From Mermis nigrescens (taxonomy: Eukaryota; Nematoda; Enoplea; Mermithida; Mermithidae): a DNA stretch of 64,000 nt. Positions 46,248 through 58,551 of this stretch are shown piece after piece (position 1 is the stretch's first letter; each line of letters begins with the position of its first letter). The position numbers were made by a program, and so were the translations under genes. Under the pieces are notes generated by a model. The model was not told where the DNA came from and searched no databases. It saw only the letters and a list, made by a program, of their open reading frames with translations. The stretch covers positions 5,814,902 to 5,878,901 of the forward strand of contig JAVLUZ010000056.1 in NCBI GenBank assembly GCA_036768485.1. The letters are read 5' to 3'.

Positions 46248-46526
46248 CTTGGAGGCGTGTACGGAATGCGAAGTGGATATCGAGCTCCCTCAGTGTGCAA
46301 ATAATGAGCAGCTCTGTGATAATGAGGCAAAAAGACACCAGGTAAAAATGTCTCGCTCGTTTTTTCGTATAATTTGCCTAAAAGGTAATGCACAATCCAT
46401 GCATCCTTGCGATATTCGTCAATTGAATGCGATTCGATGATTTTCAAGGCTTGTTCGAGAGATTTCCTAGCAGCTGACAAAAACCCTGATTTTAATTCTT
46501 CAACAATAGAACGATGTTGCAGTCGA
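46248..46526 (-). CDS. CABIN1: CABIN1 homologue, exon (VHYLLGKLYEK...HYHRAAHYLH block)
   Basis: Contains RSIVEELKSGFLSAARKSLE, then DAWIVHYLLGKLYEKTSETF and HYHRAAHYLHTEGARYP. Human CABIN1 reads EWLIHYMLGKVAEK...LLHYRQAGHYLHEEAARYP. The low end is set at a GC donor (CCAAG|gcaaga), which gives PPRFAYEALEV, the same length as human PPELAMEALEV. A GT donor 12 bases on (exon end 46236) would add Gln-Asp-Leu-Thr. The acceptor used is ttccaccag, with a branch-like cactaat upstream, but its phase (2) does not fit the phase-0 donor of the exon at 49878 (see findings). Confidence 0.8.
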
Positions 46527-46698
46527 CTGGTGGAACGCCGTTTTGAAAGGGTCAAAATTCGCATTAGTGTGTAATTCAATTATAGAAACGAAAAAATCTT
46601 TATTTGGAAAACAAAATGAGGTGGAGATGAGAGTTGAGCATAAGTATATGCGTATAACACGCGGACGGGACATCTTCATCCAAAGTCGGTCATCCCAC

Positions 46699-46864
46699 CA
46701 GGCACGTAGCTGACCCTCCTATTTTGGGGGGACCGACACCAATTTTGGGTTGGGGGTCTAAAGCCAAAAATGGCACAGAATAACGTGTAAAAAGTCCTAT
46801 TTTTCCGGTTTTTTCTGGATTTTGGGGGGTTCGGACCCCCTATTCCCCCACAGCTACGTGCCTG
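46699..46864. mobile_element. short hAT-like MITE, CAGGCACGTAGCTG family
   Basis: CAGGCACGTAGCTGACCC to CACAGCTACGTGCCTG, 166 bp, with a perfect 8-bp duplication CATCCCAC (46691-46698, 46865-46872). It is inserted into a remnant of the TGTAACGG-end family. Confidence 0.9.
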
Positions 46865-46872
46865 CATCCCAC

Positions 46873-49404
46873 CCACCCATCCCCTCCAAACACCGAGATT
46901 TTTAGGAACTTTAGCTTTCAACGATTTTCGGCCAAGAATTTCATTTACAACCCCCATAAAAATGGTCGGCTACTCTCCTTTCAAAATTTTGAGGCGTGTA
47001 CCCTTCCGCGCAGTCCGCAGTTACATTTCTTGCCATCACATTTGAACACTTAACAGTGCTTGAAGTTGATTAAGGATTTCCTGGCCTATGTTGCAACGTA
47101 GGATGTCATCTTACGCTTTAGCCTTACCGTGTTAAAGCTTCTGTCGATGTCTAATGCTAAAACGTAGGCCAGATGCCCTTAGCAAAACTTAAAGATTCGT
47201 AGATACTCAAATTTCGTAGTGATAACTGCACATGCGCGATTTTCGTGTATTTTAATAAATGTTCTTCTCCTATTACATATAAATCATGACCCGGATATTT
47301 CCATCATCTTTAACCTTGTAGCGAAAAAAGCTTTTATCACATGACAGTTTGACAAGTTGAATCAAATAATATAGATGAAAGGGATTTATTCGCGATTTTG
47401 AAATCTCATATACGATCAGGTTATCCTGCGTCATTCGACTGAAGGATTTGTATTTGAGGCTGATGATACTAAACAAATTTTGAATGCAGGTAGAAAGCAA
47501 ATGAGAAAAATGAAGACTAATAGAAAGTTTGCGTTTTCTTACTTTTTTGTTTAGTGGGCGATGAATTTTAAAAATGCAGTACTTCAATTGCACGAAATAA
47601 TTAGCCTAGCATACGCCTCTCAAGACAAAATAAAACTAATGAGCATACGAAGTTTTTCTTTTTTCTTAATATATGCCCTTGAATAACAGATACTTTAATG
47701 TGCATAATGCCTACTTTAAAGCTGAGCGAGCAGATGATACAGAAAATCTTTTCAAGCCCGGAAAATTTGCCAATTGAACATTTTGGCAAAATAAAGATTT
47801 ATCTTGTACAGTTATAAGCGGATATCGCATTGGAAACAAGTTAAGAAAGCAGATGTCAGATGAAAAGGGGCAAGCCATGGTTAAAACGTTAGTTTTTAAC
47901 AAAAATTGAATGATTTATGCGCTTTGATTGAAAAGAGTTATATTTTATTTAGTATGAATCGAGCTGTTGAAATCATAGATGCATAGTACGGTCGGTCTGA
48001 GGATCAGATAAAAAGCTTTTTTATACCAAATTGTTTAAAAAATGATAGCTAGAACAGTGTGAAAACTATGTTAATCCACAGTATCTGATAAATCATGAAC
48101 ACGTTTTCTGAAAATTTTTCATTTTCCCCTGTCTTTATTATTTATTTTGCCTTATTAACCCCAGAAAATTTTCCCTAGTTTGACTTTGAAGGAAGGTCTA
48201 GACCCCCACACGCATGTCTGCTTACGACTGAGTTGTACGATAGCAACTCATTCCACACCTGAATCTAGCTTCGATCCAAGTCAGGTTCTAAATCAAGCAA
48301 CTTATTTTTTAAAAGATGATCAAAACTTCAGTATTCAATAGCATAAAAAACCTCGACCTTTTTGGCAAACCCAAACCCGAAGATCCCAAAATTTCAAACC
48401 CGAACCCATACTTTTGCCGAAATTTTTCGGGCTCTTTCGGCTTTGATAAAGTAAGATGTATGGATACTAAAAAAATCTCAAAACAACAATTGTTTTACTT
48501 AAAACACATTCAATTAATTACCTGAAAATAAAGCATCTTTCAAATACAAGGCTTGTCATGTTTCTTCATGTAATTAACTCTTAGTTCATTTACTGACAAT
48601 ATGTGCTTTATGTATTAGTAGGTTTATTTACTAATAGTATTATCAATGATTTAGCGCAAGAGCACATGTACATACTTGCATATTTTAAAATAAATGGCAT
48701 AATTTATTAAATGTCGCAGGCGAAACACTAGCGTTTTTTGCAGTTAAAAAGTAGCAAGGCCTTTGACATCTTCTTAGCTAAAAACGAAATTTCCCAGAAT
48801 ATTCTGAATAAATATTGACAAGTTTAGTATTGCTGAGGAAGGATTGAAACTTAAGAATTAAAGCAGGGCGAGCTACATCTGTCCATTAAATTCGTAGGAA
48901 TAGTTATATTGTGCTTTTAACAAAATTGAAGGTTTAATTTAGAGTTATTTTATTTATTCTATTTTATTCTATATCTAAATTTTATCAAGATTCTAAACAC
49001 ACAATGCTGAATGTTGAAATTTTAATTATAAGTGTTTTTCATCTTTAATAAAATACGAAGTTCAAAATCTGATGCTCGTAGCTTAAATTCTCTTTTCCAT
49101 AAAAGAAAAACACATTTCGATACCTACGCAAGATATAGCTTAGTTTTTACAATTTTCGAATTTAGTTGAAAGGTTTTTTGCATATATGCTGATGTTTATG
49201 TAACTAGATTTGAAGCACGTAATGCACCTGTTTTACATATGTAGAATACGTACATTGCAATAAGAAGAAAACATGGCTATTAGTTTTAAAACAAAAAGCC
49301 AAACCTGAACCCGATGTTCCTTAAATTCGTAAACCCAAACCCAAATTTGAAGATTCAAAAATTCTGGCTAAATCCGGAAAATTTAAAAATCGGACCCGGC
49401 GCCA
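46873..49404. other. CABIN1 intron, mostly unassigned
   Basis: Two clusters of AAACCCGAACCC-like words (48366-48412 and 49300-49400) look like subterminal arrays of an undefined element. A diverged GCACAGCATGG repeat is at about 47980-48215. No exon recognised, though a small one could be missed. Confidence 0.35.
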
Positions 49405-49834
49405 CAGTTTTTGTATTCGGCAAAGATTTTTCCCGATGTACAAAGACTTTTCGGGTCCGTCTTTGTACCTGTACAAAGATTTAAGGGAAGACAAAAATTG
49501 CAAAAAAAAGGTGTAAAATTCGCGAAAGTTTTCGGCGTTTCGCGCCGAAATGAGTAATAGTCTGTCCTATATATCTGTTTAATTGCATAATTCGCATTTA
49601 GAAAAGAAAAATAAGAAATGTTTCGGCGCTTAGCGCCGTTTTGAGACAATTTTTAGCAAATTTTGGCGTCAGAAGCCCAAAAATTAGCTAAAATTCACTT
49701 CCAAAGGTCAAAAAACCCTGCTTTACTACACTAAAATCGCTACTGTACCATATTATAGTACAAAAAAATTTGCATGTACAAAATGTACAAAGACTTTTCG
49801 GGACCATCTTAGGGATCTTGTACAAAAAACACTG
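49405..49834 (-). mobile_element. hAT-like MITE, CAGTGTTTTTTTGTA family (copy 5)
   Basis: CAGTTTTTGTATTCGGCAAAG to GTACAAAAAACACTG with both hairpins. The target duplication is not visible. It ends 43 bases before the donor side of the next CABIN1 exon. Confidence 0.75.
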
Positions 49835-49877
49835 CCTGGCACAGCCCTAACAGTCTAGGCAATAAATGACAACAAAC

Positions 49878-50051
49878 CCGTTTGAGTGAGCGGCTAATGA
49901 AAGCATGCACATTGTAAGCCAAGGATCCTTCTTCAACGAGCAAAACGACATGATTGGGCAAAAACGACAAGGCCTTATCGAAACAAAACAACGTGGATTG
50001 GCAGTTTGTCGCAATTTTTCTTATGTCATCCTCCATGTACTTCAACTCGAG
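49878..50051 (-). CDS. CABIN1: CABIN1 homologue, exon (CFDKALSFLPNHVVL TPR block)
   Basis: Acceptor atatttttag, donor gtttgt, 58 codons in phase 0: LELKYMEDDIRKIATNCQST, then LFCFDKALSFLPNHVVLLVE and YNVHAFISRSLKR. Human CABIN1 has [20 protein letters not shown], then RRALEIDSSNLSLWIEYG and YALHSFASRQLKQ. It is a TPR helix pair. It joins the exon at 61546 across an 11.5 kb intron. Confidence 0.87.
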
Positions 50052-53000
50052 CTAAAAATATTCATACAGTTATTTTGTGTGCAGGCATCCTACTCATAGC
50101 GAGCACAAAGTTTGGAATTTTCCGGAGTGTATACATATCCTACTAATATCGACATCCTCTCCGCATAAGACTTTTGCTCCTTGTTCGCTATCCAGCTTTT
50201 TGTGATAATTAAAAATCCACTGTAAGCCTAGCATTTAGGTGATCCTAGCTTGAGCGTCATTCTTGACAAGTAAAACTTTTAAAAGCGCAATTTAAAGAAT
50301 GCACTCGACTCCAAGTTATTTACTTGTTGAAGTTGTCGTTTTCGCTACGACATACAGGTCGTAAACTTGCATTTTTAATATTATATTTTCTATCCGATTT
50401 CGTTGGAACCAGGATACGACTTAAAGATTGAATGACTTAAACCAGACCTAATCCTGCACATGATAAATACAGACATAGTCTCAATTTTGTATTAGTATGT
50501 TTCAACATAGAACACCTTAGCATATTGACACTGACTTTAGCGAGGCATCTGACTGTAATTTAAATCGGTTTTGAGCTTGACTTGAGACTGCATTCATTGA
50601 AATCGGACTCAGAATCACAAATAAAGTTTTTCCACCAATATCTTTCGATAACACGATCAATAGCATTCAATAAACGACAGTTTTTTCTAGTAACATTAAT
50701 GCAGATAACGAAGCGATTGACTGCGCCGATCTTTTTCATTTCAACTATTGCCAACAAATTAAATGAATAGCATTAATAACAAACAAAAACTCATCCAATT
50801 TCTACAGAAATTCTCTTGCTACCATGACAGGCTGACTGAAAATTATATGACCACAAAATAATGTAAATATTGAATGACGTCGTGTGAGTTTTAGAATTCT
50901 GCAGTAAGTAAATAAGAAAATAGCTGGTTATATTTGCCAATTTCGTGTAATCTTAAAGACTTTAAAAATATCCGCCAGCTTAAATTTAGGCCATCTATGT
51001 AGACCAGCTGCGCTTAACATGAAAAAGACAATCATTCAAAAAATTTCCGACAATGACGAAATTATACAAGGATAGAAGCGAATTTACTGCGTTGCAAAAA
51101 GTATAAAGAAAGAAGCAAAAGTGAAATGATTTAAAGAACTGAAGAATTTTTGTCATCAGGTATTGTTCTTCGTCATTAAATATGAAAAAACGAAATTTCG
51201 CTATCATACGACCCGTCTAATCCGAATTCGCATTAATTGTTTGCTTGCAAAATAACCAAATGCAATCTGTTCACAGAACAAAGCATTCATCATACTTTAA
51301 AATATTAATATTCACTCCATTTTCATAAATTACCAAGATTTTTGGATTGTTTTCCATTTTTTAACTTAATAGTCCTAAGTGCAAGATGCAACTCTGCTCG
51401 AAGACGATAACGATTTTTTCCAATGTTTCATTGCCTTTATCACCTACGACTGCTAACGAATGCCATAGATTTATGATTTGCGATGAAGGATAAACAGCAT
51501 CAGCCCACAAAAAACAAAGGTGTTTGGCTTTAACTCCGATAGCAAACAACTGTAAAAGCGAATGACGAATGAGGACTAGAATCATATAAATTCCTTTGAT
51601 TTTATTTGCATAGCTAGTTTCTTCGTGTTGTTCCTCATAAACTTAAGTTGATGAGGACTGGTATAAACATTTTGTTAAAATAAATGTAGGCAGCCGACAA
51701 AGCAGTGATTGTAACCATATTGTGACTCATAAGCGCCGATTTTTAATTTGTGTCAATTATAGATGACAGGTAATAATTGGTTAGTTGGTTTGAACATTAA
51801 CTAATAACAATTAACGAAGTTGAGCATTTAAATCAATTTTTAAAATAGGTATGGATCAATGTTCGTTCCCTGATTCCTGAATAAATAATATATACGTATT
51901 GTCTACATAGTCAGGTTAATTTTTTTGTGAGAAAATCAGGCTCAAAAACATTGCTTTGAAAGAGCTAAATGATTTTAAGGGAAAACTAATGTTGTTTAAG
52001 AAAATTTACCTTATTTGTAAAGCACAAGTCTGCAAATTGAGACTTTAGTTTTATATTTACGTTCCCCGGAAAAATGAAACCATATTATTAGCCGCATGAG
52101 AAAAACACGAATATACCTAACCTAATAATACTAAAAAATTGTATGAAGTTATTAACTGCAATCAAACTTTAAATTCTAAACCCTGCTTGTTTCATTATTT
52201 AGAAGCATCGCATCGTTCGAAAAATTTTTTTTGACGATGGAGATAGGTATTTATGCATGATTTTTTTATGCGTATTCAAATAAGCGAACTACAAAATCCT
52301 TTAATAACTCAAACCAGGGCTGTGAGTATTCTAGTGCTTTCGAAGAATATAATGTGCGTCTTATTGTGGAAGCAATTATAAAATGCTCTGAGGAAAATTA
52401 GCAGTGATAGGCATAAATAAACATTCAGTCAAAATCAAAAAATCTATCCGACACTTTCCGTTTTTGCTGAATTTATTTCTAATATTGTACCACAGAAGAA
52501 CCTTAGTTTTAGTTTTGTACATGCCTTTTATGCGCATTTAATCGAAGCCATTCAAAAATGCTATTTTTTCAAATCAGACCACTCCGGAAAAACAACTAAG
52601 GCAAAACAGCACAATCAGTTTATAGCACCTTTATCTGTAACTTATAATTTTTTTATTGACTAGAAAAAATATTCTTCGAATAGTACTTTATAATCTTTTT
52701 ATTATTATTTAATATCCATTTTATATAATAAAAAAATATTATATTACATAATGCATTTAAAATTTAAGAAATTATTGGGACTAGCTTAAACGATTGATAC
52801 ACTATTTATCTTACTGACTTGATTTAGATTAAGACATCAGAAGCATACTACGAAATTAAAAATCTTTGACCATAGTTTTCAGAGCGGAAGAATCTTGAAT
52901 TTTTTCAGAAAAATGCATTATCGCGTTGGTATAGGAAATAACTGATCAATCGAACAGAGGCGATTACCAAACCGTGATCGACAAATATTATACAGACGAT

Positions 53001-53551
53001 ACTAAGCTGATGTACGAAAACAACTTTGTTGTAGGGAAATCGAGTAATTTTTCAGCTTTAAAAATATGTACACACCTATTAGTTATCTCCTCCTCTAATG
53101 ACCTATACGATGGGAGATGGTTTGCAAGCAGATAGGCAAGCGAAGGGAAACAGTTTAGAAGATGCAGAGTACACTACTAAGAAAAAGATGAATTTGTAGA
53201 GACAATAAGGTAAATCAGGGCCACACCCACGAACCAATTCAAAAATTTGTTGCAAAAATACTCGAAATCATCTACAAACTGTGGTTCCTTTATTCGAAGC
53301 GTCAAAATTAGATACCTGAAAATAAATAGCAGATATTTCATCTAAAAAAACTGCGGTCTTTTGAACGCACTATGAGAATTCCTAAATTTCCTCTTTGAGG
53401 GACCTTCTCGAAAAACAAAAAAATTTCACTTCGGGGGAAGGCGCCTCGCCCCCCCTCCCCGTAAATACGGTCCTGAGCATCATTAAGCAAGTTATTTTAC
53501 CACAGAAACAAAGCTTTTTTCTTATTTTGCCTAATTTGAACATCACAGCAG
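50052..53551. other. left part of the 11.5 kb CABIN1 intron
   Basis: Largely free of recognisable MITEs, with AT-rich unassigned DNA. It contains one exon-like stretch (51444-51549, minus). 53217-53480 has a possible short element ending 'cccgtaaatacggtcctg'. Confidence 0.35.
51444..51549 (-). CDS. exon-like stretch of unknown identity
   Basis: Bounded by a good acceptor (cgcttttacag) and donor (GTAG|gtgata). It is open in only one frame: LFAIGVKAKHLCFLWADAVY, then PSSQIINLWHSLAVV. The phase (0 in, 1 out) does not fit into the CABIN1 chain between 61546 and 50051, so it would belong to another minus-strand gene, an alternative exon, or be chance. No domain recognised. Confidence 0.25.
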
Positions 53552-53775
53552 CATTAAAGAGAGTACGAGTATATTCAAAACTGCTCTATCAATATGCAGC
53601 TGTATTGAGACACGCGGAAGAAGTGAGGAAGAAGAAGCGTCTGCTAGCAGAATGGAAAATAGATGAAGTGTTTTGTGGAGGAGATTACGTAACAACGTTG
53701 GGGACATACGCGCAAAAAGATAATGACAAAGTCGTCAGCAGTGGAAAGTACGACAAATTAAATTTGTTTGTATAA
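53552..53775 (+). CDS. unidentified terminal-exon-like ORF nested in a CABIN1 intron
   Basis: After a plausible acceptor (catcacagcag) the frame reads LKRVRVYSKLLYQYAAVLRH, AEEVRKKKRLLAEWKIDEVF and CGGDYVTTLGTYAQKDNDKV, ending SGKYDKLNLFV and TAA. Composition, balanced codons and the charged helix (AEEVRKKKRLLAEW) look like real protein, unlike the repeat-derived ORFs nearby. The ORF is open upstream to 53395, but that part is repeat sequence. No family recognised and no partner exon found; it could be the end of a nested gene on the strand opposite to CABIN1. Confidence 0.4.
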
Positions 53776-53819
53776 AGTGTAACTCTTATTATCAACGTAA
53801 AATATTAAGCATATCCAAT

Positions 53820-55427
53820 GATCGTACGAACCCCGACCCCGAAAAAACCGGGGCCTAAACCCCGACCCCCGATCGGGGGCAAGATTTTCGAGTCAAGGTT
53901 GGCTTTTTTCGGGAGGGGGGGGTTGGAAAAATAGCATTTAATTTTTTAGGACATAGGAGAATTATATAAATAACAAATAAATTCGGCAAACACCGGAGAA
54001 AGATGATTCATTCACGAGCATAATGAATATATTAAACTCGACACTCGCGATATTTCATAAAATGTACGCCTAATCGCCATGTTGTTAACACGTACATACA
54101 TGTTCGCATATTTATCACCATAAAGTGCGCCAAAACGCTATGCATTTTGTCACTCGTAAAAATACACTATGGATTTATTATAATATTATGCGTTAGCCTC
54201 CATCTATCTGCGCGTTAGCCTCAGTGTTTTTTTTGTACTCGGCAAAGATTTTTCCTGATGTACAAAGACTTTTCGGGACCGTCTTTGTACATGTACAAAG
54301 ATTTTTGGGAAGACAAAAATTGCAAAAAAGGCTGAAATTCGCAAAATTTCGGGCTTCGCGCCGAAATGAGTAATTGTGTTCTATATATCTTTATGATGGC
54401 AGAAATTGCATTTCAAGAGTAAAAATGTCAGATTTTTTGGCGCTTCGCGCTGTTTTCAGACGATTCTTAGTAATTTTTGCCCTTAGAGACCCAGAAATTA
54501 GCTAAAATACACCACCAAAAGCTGAAATGTTCCGTTTTTACCACACTAAAATTGCTACTGCTTTAAAATGGTATAATTTGCATGTAGAATAGAAAATGTC
54601 AAATTTTCTGGCGCTTCGCGCCGTTTTGAGACAATTTTCAGTAATTTTTGGCGTCAGAAACCCATAAATTAGCTAAAATACTGCGGAGTCGAAGAATCTG
54701 TTTTTCCACACTAAAATCGCTGCTGTACCGTATTATAGTACCCAAAATTTGTGTGTACAAAATGTACAAAGATTTTTTGGAAGACAAAACTGTAAAAAGG
54801 TTAAATTCGAAATTTTTTGCGCTTTGCGCCGAACTGATTAATTGTTTGTCCTATATATCTTTAAAATGGCAGAATTTGCATTTAGAATGGAAAAATGTCA
54901 AATTTTTCGGCGCTTCGCGCGGTTTTGAGATAATTTTTAGTAATTTTTGGCGTCAGAAGCCTAGAAATTAGCTAAAAATACACTACCAAAGATCGAATAC
55001 CCCGTTTTATCGCTCTGAGATCGCTAATAGTACACAAAAATTTTACGTACAAAATGTACAGATACTTTTGGGGACCATCTTTTGTACATGTACAAACGGA
55101 CCTTGTGAAAAAATACTGGTTAGCCTCCATTTGATTCTTAGAATAAGAATCAGCGCGCCATAGAATCCGTTTAGAAAAAAGTGTGGAAGAATACGAAAGA
55201 GCGAGAGCGATAAGTGATTAAAATTGAAAGGAATGCTAAATTGCTAAAACCATGTTTGAACTTGGAATGAAAATAAAATGTTGAACATAACCAGCTTTAT
55301 TGGTAAGCTCTGCAAACAAGTGAAGGTATCGTCTTTATCCTTTTTAAATTGGTATGTAATCATGCAATGTTAACTGTTAATCTTCGACCCCGACCCCGAC
55401 CGGGGTTGAAAATCTGACCCCGCATGA
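53820..55427. repeat. possible enclosing element with CCCCGACCCCG arrays
   Basis: ACCCCGACCCCG words at 53830-53880 and again at 55385-55427 bracket the 54222-55118 insertion. Short flanking similarity (atgatc on both outer sides) hints at one element, but its ends are not certain. Confidence 0.35.
54222..55118 (-). mobile_element. hAT-like element, CAGTGTTTTTTTGTA family (long copy)
   Basis: 897 bp with ends CAGTGTTTTTTTTGTACTCGG and GTGAAAAAATACTG, flanked by a perfect 8-bp duplication GTTAGCCT (54214-54221, 55119-55126). It has an internal duplication: the hairpin/'cctatatatcttta' core appears more than twice. Non-coding. Confidence 0.9.
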
Positions 55428-55570
55428 TCACTGAACTTATCAAATAATTGTTACTAAAAACGAATCAAGGCTAAATTTTGAATTTAATTAGAATTCGCAA
55501 CTCCTCTTCCATATCGATCTGTATATTGTTACTTTGGAAAACGAAGGCTCGTCGAAAATAGACTCAAAAC

Positions 55571-56274
55571 CAGTGGTTTTTACAAGGTCCGTTTGTACAC
55601 GTTCAAAGATGGTCCCCAAAAGTCTTTGTACATTTTGTACATGCAAATTTTTGGGTACTATAATATAGTACAGTAGCGATTTTAGTGTGGTAAAACAGAG
55701 TTTTCGATCTTTGGTAGTGTATTTTAGCTAATTTCTATGTTTCTGATGCCAAAAATTACTAAAAATACATTTTCCCATTCTAAATGCAAATTCTGCCACT
55801 TCAAAGATATATAAGACAAGCAATTACTCCATTCGGCGCGAAGTGCCAAAAATTTTCGGGAATTTTACGCCTTTTTACAGTTTGTGTCTTCCCAAAAATC
55901 TTTGTACGTGTTGTACACACAAATTTTTGAGTACTATAATATGGTACAGTAGCGATTTTAGTGTGGTAAAAACAGTTGTTTGACTTTTGGTAGTGTATTT
56001 TAAGTAATTTCTGGGTCTCTAAGGGCAAAAATCACTAAGAATCGCCTTAAAACGGCGCGAAGCTCCGCTCCGAAAAATTTGACATTTTGTCTTTTGAAAT
56101 GCAATTTCTGTCATTATAAAGATATATAGAACACACAATTACAAAAAATTTGCGAATTTCAGACCTTTTTTTGCAATTTTTGTCTTCCCAAAAAACTTTG
56201 TACATGTACAAAGACGGTCCCGAAAAGTCTTTGTACATCGGGTAAAAAATCTTCGCCGAATACAATAAACAGTG
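55571..56274 (+). mobile_element. hAT-like element, CAGTGTTTTTTTGTA family (partly duplicated copy)
   Basis: CAGTGGTTTTTACAAGGTCCG to CGAATACAATAAACAGTG, flanked by a perfect 8-bp duplication CTCAAAAC (55563-55570, 56275-56282). The left-half sequence ('ttttgggtactataatat..') occurs twice. Confidence 0.88.
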
Positions 56275-56885
56275 CTCAAAACAGCTTTTTATATTTTTGA
56301 CAAATCTATTGACTCGTTCGTGAAGAATATTTGCAAAACATAGTCCTAAGGTCGAAAGTTCAGGGGGGTAGAATGCCAAAATTTAGAACCACTAGAATTT
56401 AGAGTCTAGCCTTTTTGCAGGTCAAATATAAAAACTGGCTAAAACATCCTACGTAGCATGTTTTAATATGTAAAACTGCATTTTTAATTACTTTTTGTCC
56501 CATTCTAACTAGTTTCGTCACTCTTGTAAGTAAAAAACATAAGATTCATCAAAAATTTTGACTTTTCAGATCATTTTAAGTTCATTCTAGGTATTTTATG
56601 GGTGAACAAAACAGAAATGTATTAGTCGGGTTTTTTATATCTTCGATGTTTTTGTACCCAAAAATCATGCAGAAAATGTTTGATAGCTCAAAATCGTCCG
56701 GCAGTGATTCAAGTCTCGGACCCTGAGGTGGGAGTAATACCCTCCTCACCCCTATGGGAATGTGTGATGCAAAATTCGACAGTATTTGCGCACACAGGCC
56801 CGTATCTAGGAGAATTAGTGGGGGAGGGGGTTAGACATCCCCCCCAAGTTTTTTTCAGAATTACCAGCTAGGGAACTGCTATATA

Positions 56886-58054
56886 CGAGGGTTGATCAAT
56901 ATAGCTTTTTGGTGAAAAACAACAGTATGGCAGTACCAATACTCTATTTTTCAACAAAGTCATCAGACATGCTCAAACACTCAAGCCAACATTAGTGTTA
57001 CTCTTCTATGCTATCTTGCCTATATTGAACTTTAACCCCAAAACTAGGGTTCAACCTCAGACTTCTCGTTATTATCATGCAAAAACCTGTATTCCTTAAA
57101 ACAAGATCTAGATTTTCGGAATGTCTAACTGACACAAAATCAGGAGATTAGGACGAATGATCCATTTGGTAAAAGCCTGGACGTCATCCCGCTTCCATTT
57201 CTCTCGGTAATTTTTGGAACTTGTTCAAGAGTTAGCTTTGGTAATTGGCACTTATTATTACATTGTATGGCACAAAGTCAATCAATAGAGGACTGAGAAT
57301 CCCAAGAAAAGTTACATCATGTTTCTGGCTGATTTGGAAACCTTGGTCTTCGATGATGGTCTTGATGCCTCCACTACTCGCTGAATTGACTGACGTTTGG
57401 TTTTTAGATTAAGACAGTATTCACGTGATTCATCACCAGATACTATTTGCTTAGTAAAGTTTTCTGTATCTTGTTCAAATAAGTGAAAAAGTGCTCGATG
57501 TTTTTAGCTCAGTCATGCTTTTGATCAGCTGTCAACACATGGGGCCCTCATTGGGCGCGGGCCTTTGATCTTTCCAAATCTCCTGTTAAAATTGACTACG
57601 CTGTGCTATAATTCAGCCTTAATACTGAGGCTACCGGATGCACCTTAATTCCCTTGTCACCCCCGTTGAACCACGAACAGATTGAATTTCTTCTTAAGTG
57701 ATCTCAAGTTTGGGCAAGTTTGGGATGTCCAGTGGACCTCTCGCCTTCAAAGGACGTCAGGCCAGCCCTAAAATTGCAATTCATTTTTAACACTGCTGAA
57801 GACATAAATTTCTTTAAATTTTTGACTCGTTGAGCATTAGGTAAGAAATGATTTCCTGTTACTCAAAAATTCGATTTTCGGCCCAAATTACCAGGCACAA
57901 TTAATTAAAAGTGAATATCTCTCGGAAAAACTGAACAATAATTATAAAATTAGGAATATGCACATCAGGTAAACCCTTAAATACAAATATGAGGAGAACT
58001 TTGCTGCAGCTCAATTATTACCAAAAAAGACAAGTCTTTATTGATCAACCCTCG
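56886..58054 (-). mobile_element. degraded mariner-like element
   Basis: TA|CGAGGGTTGATCAATA and TATTGATCAACCCTCG-type ends with flanking TA; 1,169 bp, near the usual mariner length. On the minus strand, with several stops and frameshifts, fragments such as VSGDES, TKRQS and SSKTKVSKSARNM resemble the mariner transposase block around GDE.W.Y...TKRQS. No intact transposase. Confidence 0.75.
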
Positions 58055-58551
58055 TAGATTTTTAAGTTCTAAGCGTAAAAATACATAAATTTTCGGCCTT
58101 TCGCGACGTAAATTTAACCCAAATCACCATTCATTAATACTACTTCAACGTTTATCAAGTTTAAATTTTTCGCGTAATAAATCTTACTGCGCTTCTTATC
58201 TCCAGAAAGATACGAAACTGAGCTCAAAAGAATAAACACGTTAAAGTTTTCCGGCGCTCAACGCCAGGTATAATTTACTATATTGCTGACCTCAAAAAGC
58301 TACAACATTGAGCTTAAAGGAAAAAATGTCAAAATTTTCGGCGCCGAATTCGTATAATATTTATGCAAGGTGCATGTGTGCATTCTCGCATTGCTTCTTC
58401 TCAAAAAGGCTACGGAATTAATTTTAAATGAATGAAAAGCAAAAATTTTTCCCGACTCACTCAATTTTGATATTTGCTATTACCGCAAGCTGCAGAAGGC
58501 ATTTGAAAACGCAAAACAGGTTTAAAACTGTCATTTAATCACGTAAAATCG

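Noticed and set aside
49246..49834. ORFs such as the 88-codon one on the minus strand, considered as coding.
   Set aside because: They translate the CAGTGTTTTTTTGTA MITE; the same peptide pieces recur at every copy and in both orientations.
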